DNA of 64,000 nt from Adiantum capillus-veneris (GCA_014529385.2 CM043958.1:86560525-86624524); one strand, 5' to 3'; counted from the stretch's first letter, positions 45,358 to 56,318 are shown. The notes: generated from the sequence alone by a model not told the origin. Numbers and translations are program-made.

Positions 45358-46679
45358 CTGTGTCAATGGATACTCCATGAGTGACAAGTGTGCACTCCGT
45401 TTTGCAAATCTTTCTCATGTTTTGGTGAATTTTGTATGTCTCGGTGACTCAATTCTTCAACAACACACATGATAACAACTGGGAATATTTGACTCTTGAG
45501 GCCTTGGATGGTGACGATGTAGAAAGTGAACATTGTAGTGATGATGAAAGATCAGATTTGCCGATGTATGGTGGATAGCATGACACAATTCTATGTGTCA
45601 GTGATAGGTTTTCCACCAATGCTAATGAAGATAGAGCTGACTTCTACCTTTTGAGGTGCTCAAAGGAGAAATAAAAAACACCAAGAGCATTGAGGGATTC
45701 CTTGGGAAACATAATTTTTGCAAATTTTTATTTGGTTGAGGGGTACTACTATGAGCTAGTGGAAGTTGTTGATCATGTCTATTACATAACTGCTAGTGAA
45801 AGGTGTCGAGCATGTCTATTACATAAGTGCTAGTCAACCAAAAATGCTTTTGACATCATACATGGTTAGATCAATTGAGATACCCTTGAAAGACTTAGAA
45901 GGAGAGCCACATAGTTCAAACTAGTTGCAAAGGTATACAGAAACATGTACAATAGCATGCCAATAGTGATGTAGGATGGAGAGTGTCACTTGTAGAAGTA
46001 CCACTCTACGGCTTCAAAGTACCATATAGGTCGTCCACATGTGATTTTTGTAGGAATCTATGTGAAGTTTTAGAGCCTCTTGCCGGCCAACCCAAACAAG
46101 CACTTGTAAAAGTTTTTGTCTGCTAGCCTATTCTTGTAGCAAAGAAACTTTTGTAGCCCAATATACTTATCTTTTGTGTAATATGTGACTAGCACCTTAA
46201 TTGCGTGTCTCCTCCAAAGGTGCCAATTTTCTCACTTGGATTGTGCAGACTACTTGATTCACAGAAAAAACATTTCAATGTTGGAACACAAATTGTTCCT
46301 ACCAATTTTTAAACAAGACATTTCCCTTCATTGAAATACAAATATAATGCATCCAACAAAAAGGAATATGTTATAACTTTGTCGATTTGACAATACTTGT
46401 GTACATGAGTTACATTGGCACTCTAAATGTAGCCAAAAACATGCTTTCGTCATGGAAAGTAGCATATACAAGCCTTTAGACTAGGTTAAGTTTGTTAACA
46501 AAAGTCAAGTAAAGGAATTGTGTCCTCCAAAAAAAGGCAGTGGACATCACCGTCGCTTGCACTCCATGGGCATGAGTTGCGGCCCACATAAATACACATC
46601 ATATGAGGTCTTGTTAAAACCTTTTATGATCACCGCAAAAGCATACTTGTCATCCTTTTTAAGGTTGAGTTTTTGACAT
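45358..46679. other. Mostly unassigned; possible coding relic near 45460-45800
   Basis: A plus-strand stretch at 45460-45800 reads as an acidic, exon-like sequence (GDDVESEHCSDDERSDLP, then NFYLVEGYYYELVEVVDHVYY) with several stops. I do not recognise a family. The rest is AT-rich without features. Confidence 0.3.
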
Positions 46680-47370
46680 TGTTAGCCAAGCCTTGGTGAT
46701 CCATCGCATGTTCCCACTTTTCTAGCTAGCCCTTTAGATCTATTGACAAGTATTGGTTGTCGTGGTGCTCAATATCGAGTACTATGAAGTGTATAACAAG
46801 AGGATTATAATGGCATTTGTAAGAGCTATTGTTGATTAAAAGGACACTACACTGATCATATCGCTTCACCTTTGCCAAAAATTTTGCAAAACTTTAACAA
46901 ATGTTGATCTTCCACCACCAAAATAGTAATTTCCCACTTCACATACTCGTTATCTAACCCATCCACTAATATGGTTGTGAACCTAGAAGAAACATCTTTG
47001 AATTCTTGAACCCACGCTGTTGAGCATTGCACTACTCCATGTGTACACATTTGCCCATGTCATAGCCCATGCAATAAAACTCCTATGCATCTTTTGGAAC
47101 AAGTAGGTAGGTGTCATCTGCCTCGTCATGCTTGACATATGATGTAGCCTCAATATCATGGGCAAATGAAGGGTCATCCTTGTTAGGTGTACATGAAAGA
47201 AAAAGTATACCGTTTAGATCTAATATAAGGGATGGTTGGATTGGATCATCAAATGGCAAGGAGGAGACGGCTGGGGGAATATAACTTGGAGATTCTCTTA
47301 TGATGATGGTTTCCTCTATGAGCAACTTGAAGGCCCCTTTTTCCTTTAAACACTTTGTAAAAGACAACAT
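46680..47370 (-). pseudogene. FCP1/NLI-interacting-factor-like phosphatase relic
   Basis: On the minus strand the HAD motif I region reads SLILDLNGIL near 47230-47200, the form DxN seen in a plant branch of FCP1-like proteins. TWSSAMLNSV near 47060-47030 corresponds to the usual VxxWSSAxxxNV block. SVLLINNSSYKCHYNPL near 46850-46800 corresponds to the third motif with its xDDSxxKxxxNP pattern, the Asp pair now Asn-Asn. FCP1-like enzymes remove phosphate from the RNA polymerase II tail or related targets. Frames change between the blocks and stops are present, and no introns are clear. It may be a processed or fragment copy. The family call rests on three short blocks. Confidence 0.5.
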
Positions 47371-47596
47371 TCAACATTGCAAAATAAACGTGAGGCACTA
47401 TTTGATCAAAATACACCCTTTATAAAACATAAAAGCGACAAAAAAATAGATTCTGACAAAAAGATTGATTTTGCATTCAAAATCAAGAATCACATATTCT
47501 TGTCATTAAAATTGAACAAGACTAGTGTGGCTTCAATGTCATAATTTCTTGCAAACTATTGGTGTGTGTGTGGGGTGGGGTGGGGGCCCGAGGGAA

Positions 47597-47631
<35 letters not shown>
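47597..47631 (+). repeat. G35 homopolymer
   Basis: Thirty-five G in a row, in a G-rich surrounding (47568-47631). It could form quadruplex structures on the plus strand. Runs this long are also places where assemblies are unsure of length. Confidence 0.9.
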
Positions 47632-47633
<2 letters not shown>

Positions 47634-49625
47634 TTAAGAGGATTGTGAAGGGGAGTACTCTTTCTAGGAGTCTTCTTCACGGCAAGATGTGATCTGGGTG
47701 CTTCCCTCTCTCTCATATTTACATATGCACTTGAAACAAGAAACCAACTCATTAAATATGCTATTGATCATGCAATGACGTAGAAACATGGATACTAAAC
47801 AAATTTATTTGGGATGCCTTAGACTCTTAGATCATAAAGTACGTTAGCTCAAACATTCACGAGACATTTACTAAAGTAAGACTCACTTCCACTCTTACCC
47901 CTAGCCTCTTGAGCATGCTACTTTGAATATGTGGACTCCAAAGGTCTAGTCATTTAGGAAGGTCCACCTATGTCATAAACACATCACATTAGACCCAAGC
48001 AAACATTGCCTATAAGTTGGCAGGTCCAATACCATTAACACTTACTATCGTTGGTGTAGCCAAAGTTGGTCCGAGCTAAAAAGTGGTCAATGCCAAGCCG
48101 AGGAAGGGCGGGTACCAAGGTCCTGGGCAGCCAAAGGGTAGCAGAAGTGTATGATCAATGTGGTTTTTTAGGCCAAAAGAGCTGAAGGATGAGCCCATAT
48201 CGGATAACAGGTGAAGGTGCCCAAAGTGCTGAGTCAGTGCTCTGAAATGTAATGTACAATGTGCTCTAGAATCCGGCCCAAACGGCTCGTCAAACGGAGC
48301 CCCGGTGTGCGAAATATTGAAGTGTAAAGATAGAAGGTTTAGCAGATCCCGGACGGGCAGGGTAGCTGGGACAAATGGCCCAGACTGACATTAGTAGATA
48401 GATGCATAGAGCTCAAATTTTGGAACGTGCCTGTTTTCTTGGATAGTCAATCGGAGCTCAAGTCAGCAAGTTATGGTCAATTGAAATTTTTTCGGGGGCT
48501 ATGTTTGAGCCCACTTGCCCGGATTGGAAGTTGGGCCATCCAACATCTTTATGGCCTTGCCAAGGTTCTCGCTGATGGTGTGCACTATGTGGAGCTAATT
48601 GGAGTCGACGGCATGTGAATCTGAGGTTGGAGCGCGGATAAATGATCGATCAAAGTTGGTAGTTTGTAGCGAACGTGAAGGGCCATATGTTTTTTTTCCT
48701 GTTTGGGGTGCTTCATTCAAGGCCACGACGAAGTCGGTTTGCGGAGCCGTTATGTACGCTCGAAGTCTGGAATGCGGGGTTTTGATGGATCTTTACCGGG
48801 TGACCATGGGACCCTTGAGCACTGGATGACAGTTGATCGAGCAGGCTCAAAAGAAAAAAGCTTTTGGTGAAAAAATGAGGATCTTTTTGTGGGCTTAAGA
48901 GGCCATTTGACTGGCAACTGCCACGTGGCAAGCGGGCATAAGTCCCAAATTAAGGAAGAACCGTGGACAGGTGGGCTATATAGGCCATGAGCGCCTCCAT
49001 TTGTGGTATCAAAGAGAGGAAAGGGAGCTCCCTCTCCCGTTGGCTATGGCGCAGGCCCGTAGGGCGCTTTGGCGGCGACGCGCAGCCCTGCGTGGGCGCA
49101 TGGGGCGGTTTTGAGAGTTGGAGATGGCACGGCAGTGGCTGTAGTTGGCACGCGTTGGCAGGTGGTGGCCAATGTTGACAGTGATGATGTAGCAGGGCTC
49201 GTTCCCATGCCCGCGGCCCTAGGGCCCCAACCTTTTTGAGAACAAGTGCCCCCCCCCCCCAAATAGCGATGTCGCTATTGCTAACCAAGGGGAGGGGTCC
49301 CGCGATGGAATGAAGCAGCCCGAGGCCAGCAGGGGGTCAAGTGCCAAGGGGGCAGTCCCACTAGAGGGAGAAAGAAAGAGAGAGAGAGAGCCCGAGGGCC
49401 GCCAGGAGTACAAGAGGAAAGTCAAAGGGCGAGCTCGTTTCAGGGCTGGCCAAGCAGAGGTGAGGGCAAAGAGAGAGATCAGGACCAAAAGGGCAAATGA
49501 GGAATAGAGGGAGAGAAGGCAGGTGTGAGCCGTACAAAGGTGGTCAAAGGGTAAAAAAAAGAAGCAGTGCAAGCTAAGCCCCCCCAAAGGGATAAAAAAT
49601 AAAGAAAAAATAAAATTTTAAAAAT

Positions 49626-49627
<2 letters not shown>

Positions 49628-49663
<36 letters not shown>
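49628..49663 (+). repeat. C36 homopolymer
   Basis: Thirty-six C in a row. At the same place the other LTR has the right end of a MITE-like insert followed by nine C (54192-54200). Confidence 0.9.
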
Positions 49664-49664
<1 letters not shown>

Positions 49665-49786
49665 TGCAAAAGAGAGAGAGAAAGAGAGCAGATGAAGCAA
49701 GGAAACTACCTTCTCCCAAAGTTGCCAAATGTGGATGCAAGGTGGACCAATCAAAGCCCAGATGCCCAAATTGAAAGGGGCACCCC

Positions 49787-49794
49787 TATATAAA
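49787..49794 (+). promoter_or_regulatory. TATA box of the element G LTR promoter
   Basis: CCTATATAAACC; the same motif is kept at 54328-54335 in the other LTR. It lies about 670 bp before the LTR end, a reasonable place for transcription to start. Confidence 0.65.
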
Positions 49795-50210
49795 CCATTT
49801 TTGAGCCATTTTTCATGCCTTTTGCCATTATGCTTTTTGCCAGAGAAGGCTTCTTGCCAGGGCCTTGAGCCAGTGAGCCTACAGAGAGCCAAGATAGAGA
49901 GTGTGTGTGAGTTCTTGGGTTGGATTTTTGGGTGCCGTTTTGAAGCCTGCAAAGTAGAGCTCTCTGACAGAGGAGTGTGCCTATCAAAGCCCTTTGTATT
50001 TTCGCATGAAAATGGCCATGTTGATGGCATTGCAAGCCCTTGTATATGCCTTTTGAAGTGAAATCAAGCCAATGTTGCCCATCTTGTTGTGGTTTCCCCT
50101 TCCCCCCTTCTCTTTCTCCTGCTTTGGTGTTTCCCCTCGGTGCCGGCAGTGTGGATGTGTGTGCCCCCCCGGACCGACAGTGTCCTGTGTGAGAGAGTGA
50201 GATTGAGCGG

Positions 50211-50212
<2 letters not shown>

Positions 50213-50254
<42 letters not shown>
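50213..50254 (+). repeat. (GT)n microsatellite in the element G LTR
   Basis: About 20 GT units; the other LTR has about 9 at 54750-54770, showing slippage since insertion. Confidence 0.9.
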
Positions 50255-50257
<3 letters not shown>

Positions 50258-50467
50258 GGTGGAGACAGATCATGGGAGTAGGTATGCTTTGTGTGGTGGA
50301 TTTGTGGAGTGTAGAGATTGGGAATCGAGTAGGCGGTGGTCTGTTGGTGTGAAGTGTGATTTTGAAGGTGTTTTCCGAGAGGATAGGGGTGTTGTGGATA
50401 CCCTGAGCTATAGAGAGGCCCTTGTGTTTGTGTCGGGTGTGTTCCCCCATTCCCCCTCTCCATCTTC

Positions 50468-50486
50468 TGGTGCCCCCACTGAGGAG
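50468..50486 (+). promoter_or_regulatory. Element G primer binding site candidate
   Basis: TGGTGCCCCCACTGAGGAG starts six bases after the LTR. It has the TGGYGCC opening of gypsy primer sites. The matching tRNA was not identified. Confidence 0.55.
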
Positions 50487-50570
50487 TGTGTTGATGCTCC
50501 TAGTTGAAGCCAAAGTGCTGATTTTGGTGATGCCAAAGGTGCGGCCTTTGAAGAGCAGGTGCTACTAGTG

Positions 50571-51150
50571 ATGGCTTGGACGGGATTTCCCATTTTCACT
50601 GGGATTGAAGATGCGAAAACTTGGCTTCAAGACTATGGATTGTTCGTGTTGGAAAGCGGTTTATCGAGAGAAGACGGTGCGGTATAGGTGTTCCCGCTCT
50701 TGGTTCATGGTAAAGCGAGGCTATGATTTGATAGCCTTGGTGAAGAAGAAAAGGTAGATTACAAAGCCCTGGAGGCGGCTTTTCAAAGAAGATTCGTAGC
50801 GGATGTGCAGCTGGATGAAGTAAAGCGGAAGTTGGACGGATTGAAGCAAAGCTTGGAGGGTGATTTTCAAGCGTTCGAGTGGGAGTTCAAAGCCCTTTGG
50901 GGGAAATTAATCAAGGTAACTGCTGCAAAAAATGCCACTTTTTAAAAGTTAAATAAATTCATGGATTGCCTGCATGAGGAAGTGTGAGATAAGGTGGAGA
51001 TAGATAGCTCGCTGTCATATGAAGAGGCGGTAGCTCTAGCGAAAGGGCGAACCAAAACGATTTTGAAGAAGCGCAAGGCTAGGAGGTGTTTGCAAGGCAC
51101 TATGATGCCAAGGCAGTGTAATGCGGTGGTAGCCGAGCGGTGATACCCGA
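50571..51150 (+). pseudogene. Element G gag
   Basis: From the ATG at 50571 the frame reads a retrotransposon gag core: GIEDAKTWLQDYGLFV near 50604-50652, VFPLLVHGKARL near 50689-50724, YKALEAAFQRRFVAD near 50761-50805, GDFQAFEWEFKALW near 50855-50900, then MDCLHEEV and SYEEAVALAKGR near 50960-51050. In-frame stops fall near 50686, 50725, 50943 and 50986; those after HGKARL and HEEV stand where Trp and Arg are usual. Gag proteins form the retrotransposon particle. No zinc knuckle is seen at its end. Confidence 0.72.
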
Positions 51151-51159
51151 GCCACAGGT

Positions 51160-52257
51160 GGTACAAAGAGAAGTGCAACTGCAGAAAAAACCAAGGGTTC
51201 TTTGGCTATAGAGAGACAGGGTGGTTCCTATGCCGAAGATGCCAGCTAGAGCGGTTTCATTTGTGGAGGAAGTGCAGGTGGTTCCAGAGTGGACAAAGGA
51301 TTTTCTGTCAAGTTTGAGTGCGAGTGCGGCTGTAGAAGCTCCGTTGAAGTGTGGTAAAGAGCAAAGAGTGCGGTTTGCAGACGAGGTCAAAGCGGTAAAG
51401 CTAGAGGAGATTTATGGGCTTGAAACCAAAGAGGAGACTGGGTTGAGTGACGATAGTTCTATGGATGTAGACACGAGTTGGGAGACTGAGTCGTCTCAAT
51501 CCAGGTATGATGAGTTTGACCTCTTACATGTGAGTGGAGAGTCAGTAAATATGTGCAAGGAGCAGCATGAAGTGCAAGCCGAGGTGCCTAATGAAGACCA
51601 AGTGGAGCAATTCAGGCCTACAGGTGATGATGTGCAGGTAAAGCTGGTGTGCAGTACCGTGCTAATGACCATGTTGGTGAAGGTAGCAGTAGAGTATGCC
51701 GTGGTGGTGCAACAGGTGCAAAGTTTTTCCAAGAGGGATAGAGCAGTTGTGCCTATGAAAGAAGACGAGGATGATGTGGTAGAGAACGAGTTTCTCTCTT
51801 CCTTGGCGGAGCTTGGTGATGCAATGGTAGAAGGGAAAATGGTTGAAGCCGACAAGCAAATAGTGCTTATCGACCTTAAAGGGCAAGTCGAAGAGGAAGA
51901 GCTCGACAATGCTGGAATTGAGTGCATGGTAGGTGAGAAGGGCAGTGCAGAGTCAAAGATATAGGTTCTTCCTATGCACTCAGTGCCCTCTATGACAGGT
52001 GACGCGGATTCCAAGGCAGTGTCCAACCTTTCCAAGGAGCTTTGTGAGTGGTGGTTGAAAGGAATGGTGATCAAAGCAGTTGTGCAGTGGGCCGTTGAGC
52101 AGGTGCAGGATCTACTAGATGAGGATCTAGCTTTACATGGATGGGAGGGTGGGTCAGATATGTCAGGTCTATTTGGTGCAAGTGACTGGTCAGGTATGTC
52201 TTTGGATGGTGAGCATGATGGTGCTCCATTTGGTGTTCTTGGAGGTGCTTTGTTTTG
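51160..52257 (+). pseudogene. Element G second reading frame: acidic protein of unknown function
   Basis: A long open frame (from about 51160, first ATG of the open part at 51221) runs to a TAG at 51962-51964 and goes on in the same frame to 52255-52257. It is rich in Glu, Asp and Val (SSMDVDTSWETESSQ, MKEDEDDVVENEFLSSLAEL) and ends in a glycine-rich tail (GASDWSGMSLDGEHDGAPFG). No protease, polymerase or integrase motif is present. It may be a gag tail domain, or the protein that replaces pol in this family. Frame relative to gag differs. Compared with the gag part it is surprisingly open. Confidence 0.55.
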
Positions 52258-52580
52258 AGTGGGCAGTTTGCCCATGAGTGCTTGGAGTAGTAGAAGCATG
52301 ATGTTGGTAGTTTGGCTATACAATTGGTTATGTGCCTTAGTGTGGCACTATGCAAGGGTGTTGCAGGTGGATGGAGGAGATCAATGCAAGGTGTTTGACC
52401 CAGGCGGTTGATGACAGATAAAGCAGGGGGTTGGGCAACCCGCTTGAGCAACAACACTGGGTGGCAAATGTCACGTTTTGTACATATGCTAGGTGTTTTT
52501 GTGGTGTGCAGAGAGTTTGTTTTGGGTGTTCAGGTTTTTCGTGCAATAAGCCTATGTGTGGTTGAACATAAATGTTCAAC

Positions 52581-52598
52581 GAGGGGGTGGGAAATGAT
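52581..52598 (+). other. Element G polypurine tract
   Basis: GAGGGGGTGGGAAATGA stands directly before the 3' LTR. Confidence 0.65.
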
Positions 52599-54982
52599 GG
52601 TGCATCCAAAGTTGGTCCGAGCTAGAAAGTGGTCGATGCCAAGCAGAGGATGCATGTAGGTGTAGTGCAGAAGTCTAGGGCAAGTACCAAGGTCCTGGGC
52701 AGCCAAAGGGTAGCGGAAGTGTATGATCAATGTGGTTTTTTAGGCCAAAAGAGCTAAAGGATGAGCCCATATAGGATAACATGTGAAGGAGCCCAAAGTG
52801 CTGAGTCAGTGCTCTAGAATGTAGTGTTTAGTGTTCTCTAGAATCTGGTCCAAACGGCTCATCAAACAGAGCCCCGGTGTGTGAGATATTGAAGTGTAAA
52901 GATAGAAGGTTTAGCAGATCCCGGACGGGCAGGGCAGCTGGGATAGATGGCCCAGGTTGACGTTAGTGGATAGATGCATAGAGCTCAAATTATGGAGCGT
53001 GCTTGTTTTCTCGGATTGTCAATCGGGGCTCAGGTTAGCAAGTTATGGTCAATTGAAATTTTTTCGGGGGCTAGGTTTGAGCCCACTTCCCTGCATTGGA
53101 AGTTGAGCCATCCGACATCTTCATGGCCTCGGCAAGGTTCTTGGTGATGGTGTGCACTATATGGAGCTAATCGGAGTCGACGGCATGTGAATCTGAGGTC
53201 GGAGCACGGAGAAATGACCGATCAAAGTTGGCAGTTTGTAACGAACGTGAAGGGCCATATGTTTTTTTTCTAGTTTGGGATGCTCTGTTCAAGGCCACGA
53301 TGAAGTCCATTTGCTGAGCCGTTATGTACGTTTGAAGTTTGGAATGCGAGGCTTCGGTGGATCTTTACCGGGTGACCATGGGACCCATGAGCACCGGATG
53401 ACAGTTGATCAAGCAGCTTCAAAAAAAAATGAAGCTTTTGGTGAAAAAAATGAGGATCTTTTTGTGGGCTTAAGAGGCCATTTGACTAGCAGCTGCCACG
53501 TGGCAGGCAGGCATAAGTCCCAAATGCAAGGAAGAAGCGTGGACGGGTGGGCTATATAGGCCATGAGCGCCTCCATTTGTGGTATTGAAGAGAGGAAAGG
53601 GAGCTCCCTCTCCCGTTGGCTATGGTGCAGGCACGTAGGGTGCTGTGGCGGCGGCGTGCAGCCTTGCGTGGGCGCACGGGGCGGTTTTGAGAGTTGGAGA
53701 TGGCGCGACAGTGGCCGTAGTTGGCACGCACTGACAGTGATGACGTAGCAGGGCCCGTTCCCATGCCCGCGTCCCTAGGGCCCCAACCTTTTTGAGGGCA
53801 AGTGTCCCCCCCCCCCAATAGCGATGTCGCTATTGCTAGCCAAGGGGAGGGGTCTTGTGATGGAATGAAGCAGCTTGAGGCCAGTCAGAGGGTCGAGTGC
53901 CAAGGGGGCAGTCCCACTAGAGAGAAAAATAAGAGAGAGAGAGAGCCCGAGGGCTGCCAGGGGTACAAGAGGCAAGTCAAAGGGCGAGCTCGTTTCAAGG
54001 CTGGCCAAGCAAAGGTGAGGGCAAAGAGAGAGATCGGGACCAAAAGGGCAAATGAGGAATAGAGGGAGAGAAGGCAGATGTGAGCCGAACAGAGGTGGTC
54101 AAAGGGTAAAAAAAAGAAGTAGTGCAAGCTACGCCCCCAAAAAGGGATTTTTTTATAAAAATGTCAAGGGGCAATAGCGACATTGCTAATGCCCCCCCCC
54201 TCAAGTGCAAAAGAGAGAGAAAAAGAGAGCAGATGAAGCAAGGTGGCTACCTCCTCCCAAAGTTGCTAAATGTTGATGCAAGGTGGACCAATCAGAGCCC
54301 AGATGCCCAAACTGAAAGGGGCACCCCTATATAAACCATTTTGAGCCATTTTTCATGCTTTTTTCCATTATGCTTTTTACAAAGAAGGCTTCTTGCCAGG
54401 GCCTTGAGCCGGTGAGCCTGCAAAGAGCCAAGATAGAGAGTGTGTGTGAGGGTTCTTGGGTTGGCTTTTTCGGTGCCATTTTGAAGCCTGCAAAGTAGAG
54501 CTCTCTGACAGAGGAGTGTGCCTATCAAAGCCCTTCGTATTTTCATGAAAATGGCCATGTTGATGGCATTGCAAGCCCTTGTATATGCCTTTTGAAGTGC
54601 AATCAAGCCACTGTTGCCCATCTTGTTTTTGTTTCCCCTTCCCCCCTTCTCTTTCTCCTGCTCTGGTGTTTCCCCTCGGTGCCGGCAGTGTGGATGTGTG
54701 TGCCCCCCCGGACCGACAGTGTCCGGTGTGAGAGAGTGAGATTGAGCAGCTATGTGTGTGTGTGTGTGTGTAAGGGTGGAGACAGATCATGGGAGTAGGT
54801 ATGGTTTGTGTGGTGGATTTGTGGAGTGTAGAGATTGGGAATTGAGTAGGCGGTGGTTTGTTGTTGGTGTGAAGTGTGATTTTGAAGGTGTTTTTTGAGA
54901 GGATAGGGGTGTTGTGGATACCCTAATCTATAGAGAGGCCCTTGTGTTTGTGCCGGGCATGTTCCCCCATTCCCCCTCTCCA
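52599..54982 (+). repeat. Element G 3' LTR
   Basis: It starts TGGTGCATCC, where the 5' LTR has TGGTGTAGCC, and both end CCCTCTCCA. Large indels relative to the 5' LTR lie near 53730 (about 30 bp), 54140-54200 and in the GT tract. Confidence 0.88.
53816..54192. mobile_element. MITE-like insertion with inverted ends inside the element G LTR
   Basis: The left end CAATAGCGATGTCGCTATTGC (53816-53836) and the reverse complement of the right end (54191-54171, or 54192 with the next C) match at 19 of about 21 positions by eye. Both ends abut C-runs (C11 at 53806-53816 and C9 at 54192-54200), so the target duplication may be eight C, as for hAT elements. The insert is about 377 bp and codes for nothing recognised. 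The other LTR keeps the left end (49260-49280) but has lost the right one. The left end is itself a near-perfect hairpin. Confidence 0.5.
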
Positions 54983-55328
54983 TCGTATTTTTGTTGTGCT
55001 TCTTTGACACCTTTACCATGTTACTCAGGAAGATGGGGAAATCTAGAATTCTCATCACCAACTACCATGTGTTGCACTATATCCACTTCCTCTTTTGTCA
55101 TTGCCTCTACATGGTCAATGTATGCACTTCCTTTGGACTGCTTTCACCTGGTTGTGACTCAATCGTTGATGTCTTTACAGAGGGATCTACCTTCACAGCT
55201 GGAGTGCCCTCATTGGCCACATGCAGCTCTTCCTTTCCATCTAGAGTTTTCCAGTCATTGGAGTGAATGTTAGTCTCCACTTTGGTACATCATCATGTAT
55301 TGTGTGTCATTCCAAAAACCCACCAAGG
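54983..55328. other. Unassigned spacer
   Basis: Sequence between elements G and H. Its right end (CCAAAAACCCACCAAGG) resembles 57337-57353, so H inserted into a member of the repeat seen at 57000-57480. Confidence 0.5.
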
Positions 55329-55649
55329 TGATGGAAATGGGATCGTGCTAGCTAGGGTGGATGAAACATAAACATTGTGCACACAAGTGAGTGTGTGTTG
55401 GCTAGATTATCACTCAGGCAAATTAGATTTCAAGATCAATTAGCTTGGACTCATAAACACAATCTTGAGTATTTGCTAAGCCATCACAAGCTCTCCATAA
55501 ACAAGGGAGGTATGTTTCAAAATAGACTTGTATTTATTCATTCATGAAATGAGCTTTAAGTAGCTCTATAGCCTTGCACCACTGCACGTGGGATAATTCC
55601 TTCTCTTCACTCCTTGACTCATATTCTAGGACAAAGCTCAAACTTTAGA
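55329..55649 (-). repeat. Element H 3' LTR
   Basis: Full-length match to 56657-56980; the outer minus-strand start reads TCTAAAG where the other LTR has TGTAAAG. Confidence 0.85.
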
Positions 55650-56105
55650 ATCCTCCCCTTGAGGTTTGGAGTAGGAAGAAACTAAAGAAGCTGACATCTT
55701 TAGCACACTCCAATCCAGGAGACAAACTATCTCTAATCCAAGAGATACTCAAACACCTCCCCTCAAACAGATGTATAAAACTGAGACCAAGCTAGTCCAA
55801 GCTATCTCCAAACAAATACAATTGAAAGGGAAAGGGAAAACAAAAAGGCTAGAGAATGTTGTCGTAGACTAGAAGGCTATTGTCGCCTTCTTCTTCATCT
55901 TCATCTTTGTCTTCTTGTGCCAAATACACTTTGGGACTTGGATTTCTGCTGGTGATGCCTCTGTCCCTTTTGAAACACTTGGAAGAAAGGTGACCCTTCT
56001 TTCTTGTAGGTTTGCCTCCTATGTTGAAGGGTTCCCATCCACGTGCTTTGATGGCACAACTCCAAAAAACTCTCCTTGTTAGGTGAGTATTGAAAGCTCA
56101 AAAGC

Positions 56106-56108
<3 letters not shown>

Positions 56109-56170
<62 letters not shown>
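56109..56170. repeat. (CA)n microsatellite
   Basis: CA tract with one interruption, inside element H. A second (CA)n lies at about 56321-56350. Confidence 0.93.
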
Positions 56171-56173
<3 letters not shown>

Positions 56174-56318
56174 GGTTTGAGAACTTCAATCTGTAGGGGA
56201 TTCCCAAAAAACAAAAAACAAAAAAAAATCAATTTTACAAATTTAATCGAACAATTAAATGCTTGTATGGAACCCGATTAGAGCAAGTGGTCAATCAACA
56301 AATTGCTCTCGAGACGGG

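Larger units (their letters stand above)
48052..50462 (+). repeat. Element G 5' LTR
   Basis: It aligns with 52599-54982 throughout. TATA-like motifs are at about 48975-48981 (CTATATAGG) and 49787-49794 (TATATAAA). It carries a MITE-like insertion starting near 49260, a C36 run (49628-49663) and a (GT)n tract of about 20 units (50213-50254). Many open frames across it, on both strands, are not genes: the interior and the copy in the other LTR show no conserved protein. Confidence 0.88.
48052..54982 (+). mobile_element. Element G: large-LTR, gag-only LTR retrotransposon (TR-GAG-like)
   Basis: The LTRs are 48052-50462 (2411 bp) and 52599-54982 (2384 bp). A primer-site candidate TGGTGCCCCCACTGAGGAG is at 50468-50486, and a polypurine tract (GAGGGGGTGGGAAA) near 52581-52594. 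ATCGT precedes the left LTR (48047-48051) and stands at 54982-54986 on the right, overlapping the last LTR base, so a 4- or 5-bp target duplication is present. The 2.1-kb interior encodes only a decayed gag and an acidic protein; I find no protease, reverse transcriptase or integrase in any frame. This matches the published idea of terminal-repeat retrotransposons with a gag domain, moved by a partner's enzymes. Confidence 0.82.

Noticed and set aside
49479-50513. Several overlapping open frames of 90-180 codons on both strands
   Set aside because: They lie in the element G LTR, cross homopolymer and (GT)n tracts, and are not kept in the second LTR copy.
51496-52323. Minus-strand open frame of 275 codons, rich in Ser/Thr/Pro
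   Set aside because: It is antisense to the acidic frame of element G, whose composition explains it. No domain or knuckle is seen.
53816-54200. A bacterial-style terminator or riboswitch at the AATAGCGA/TCGCTATT hairpin
   Set aside because: The sequence is plant DNA and the hairpin is better explained as the inverted end of a MITE-like insert.
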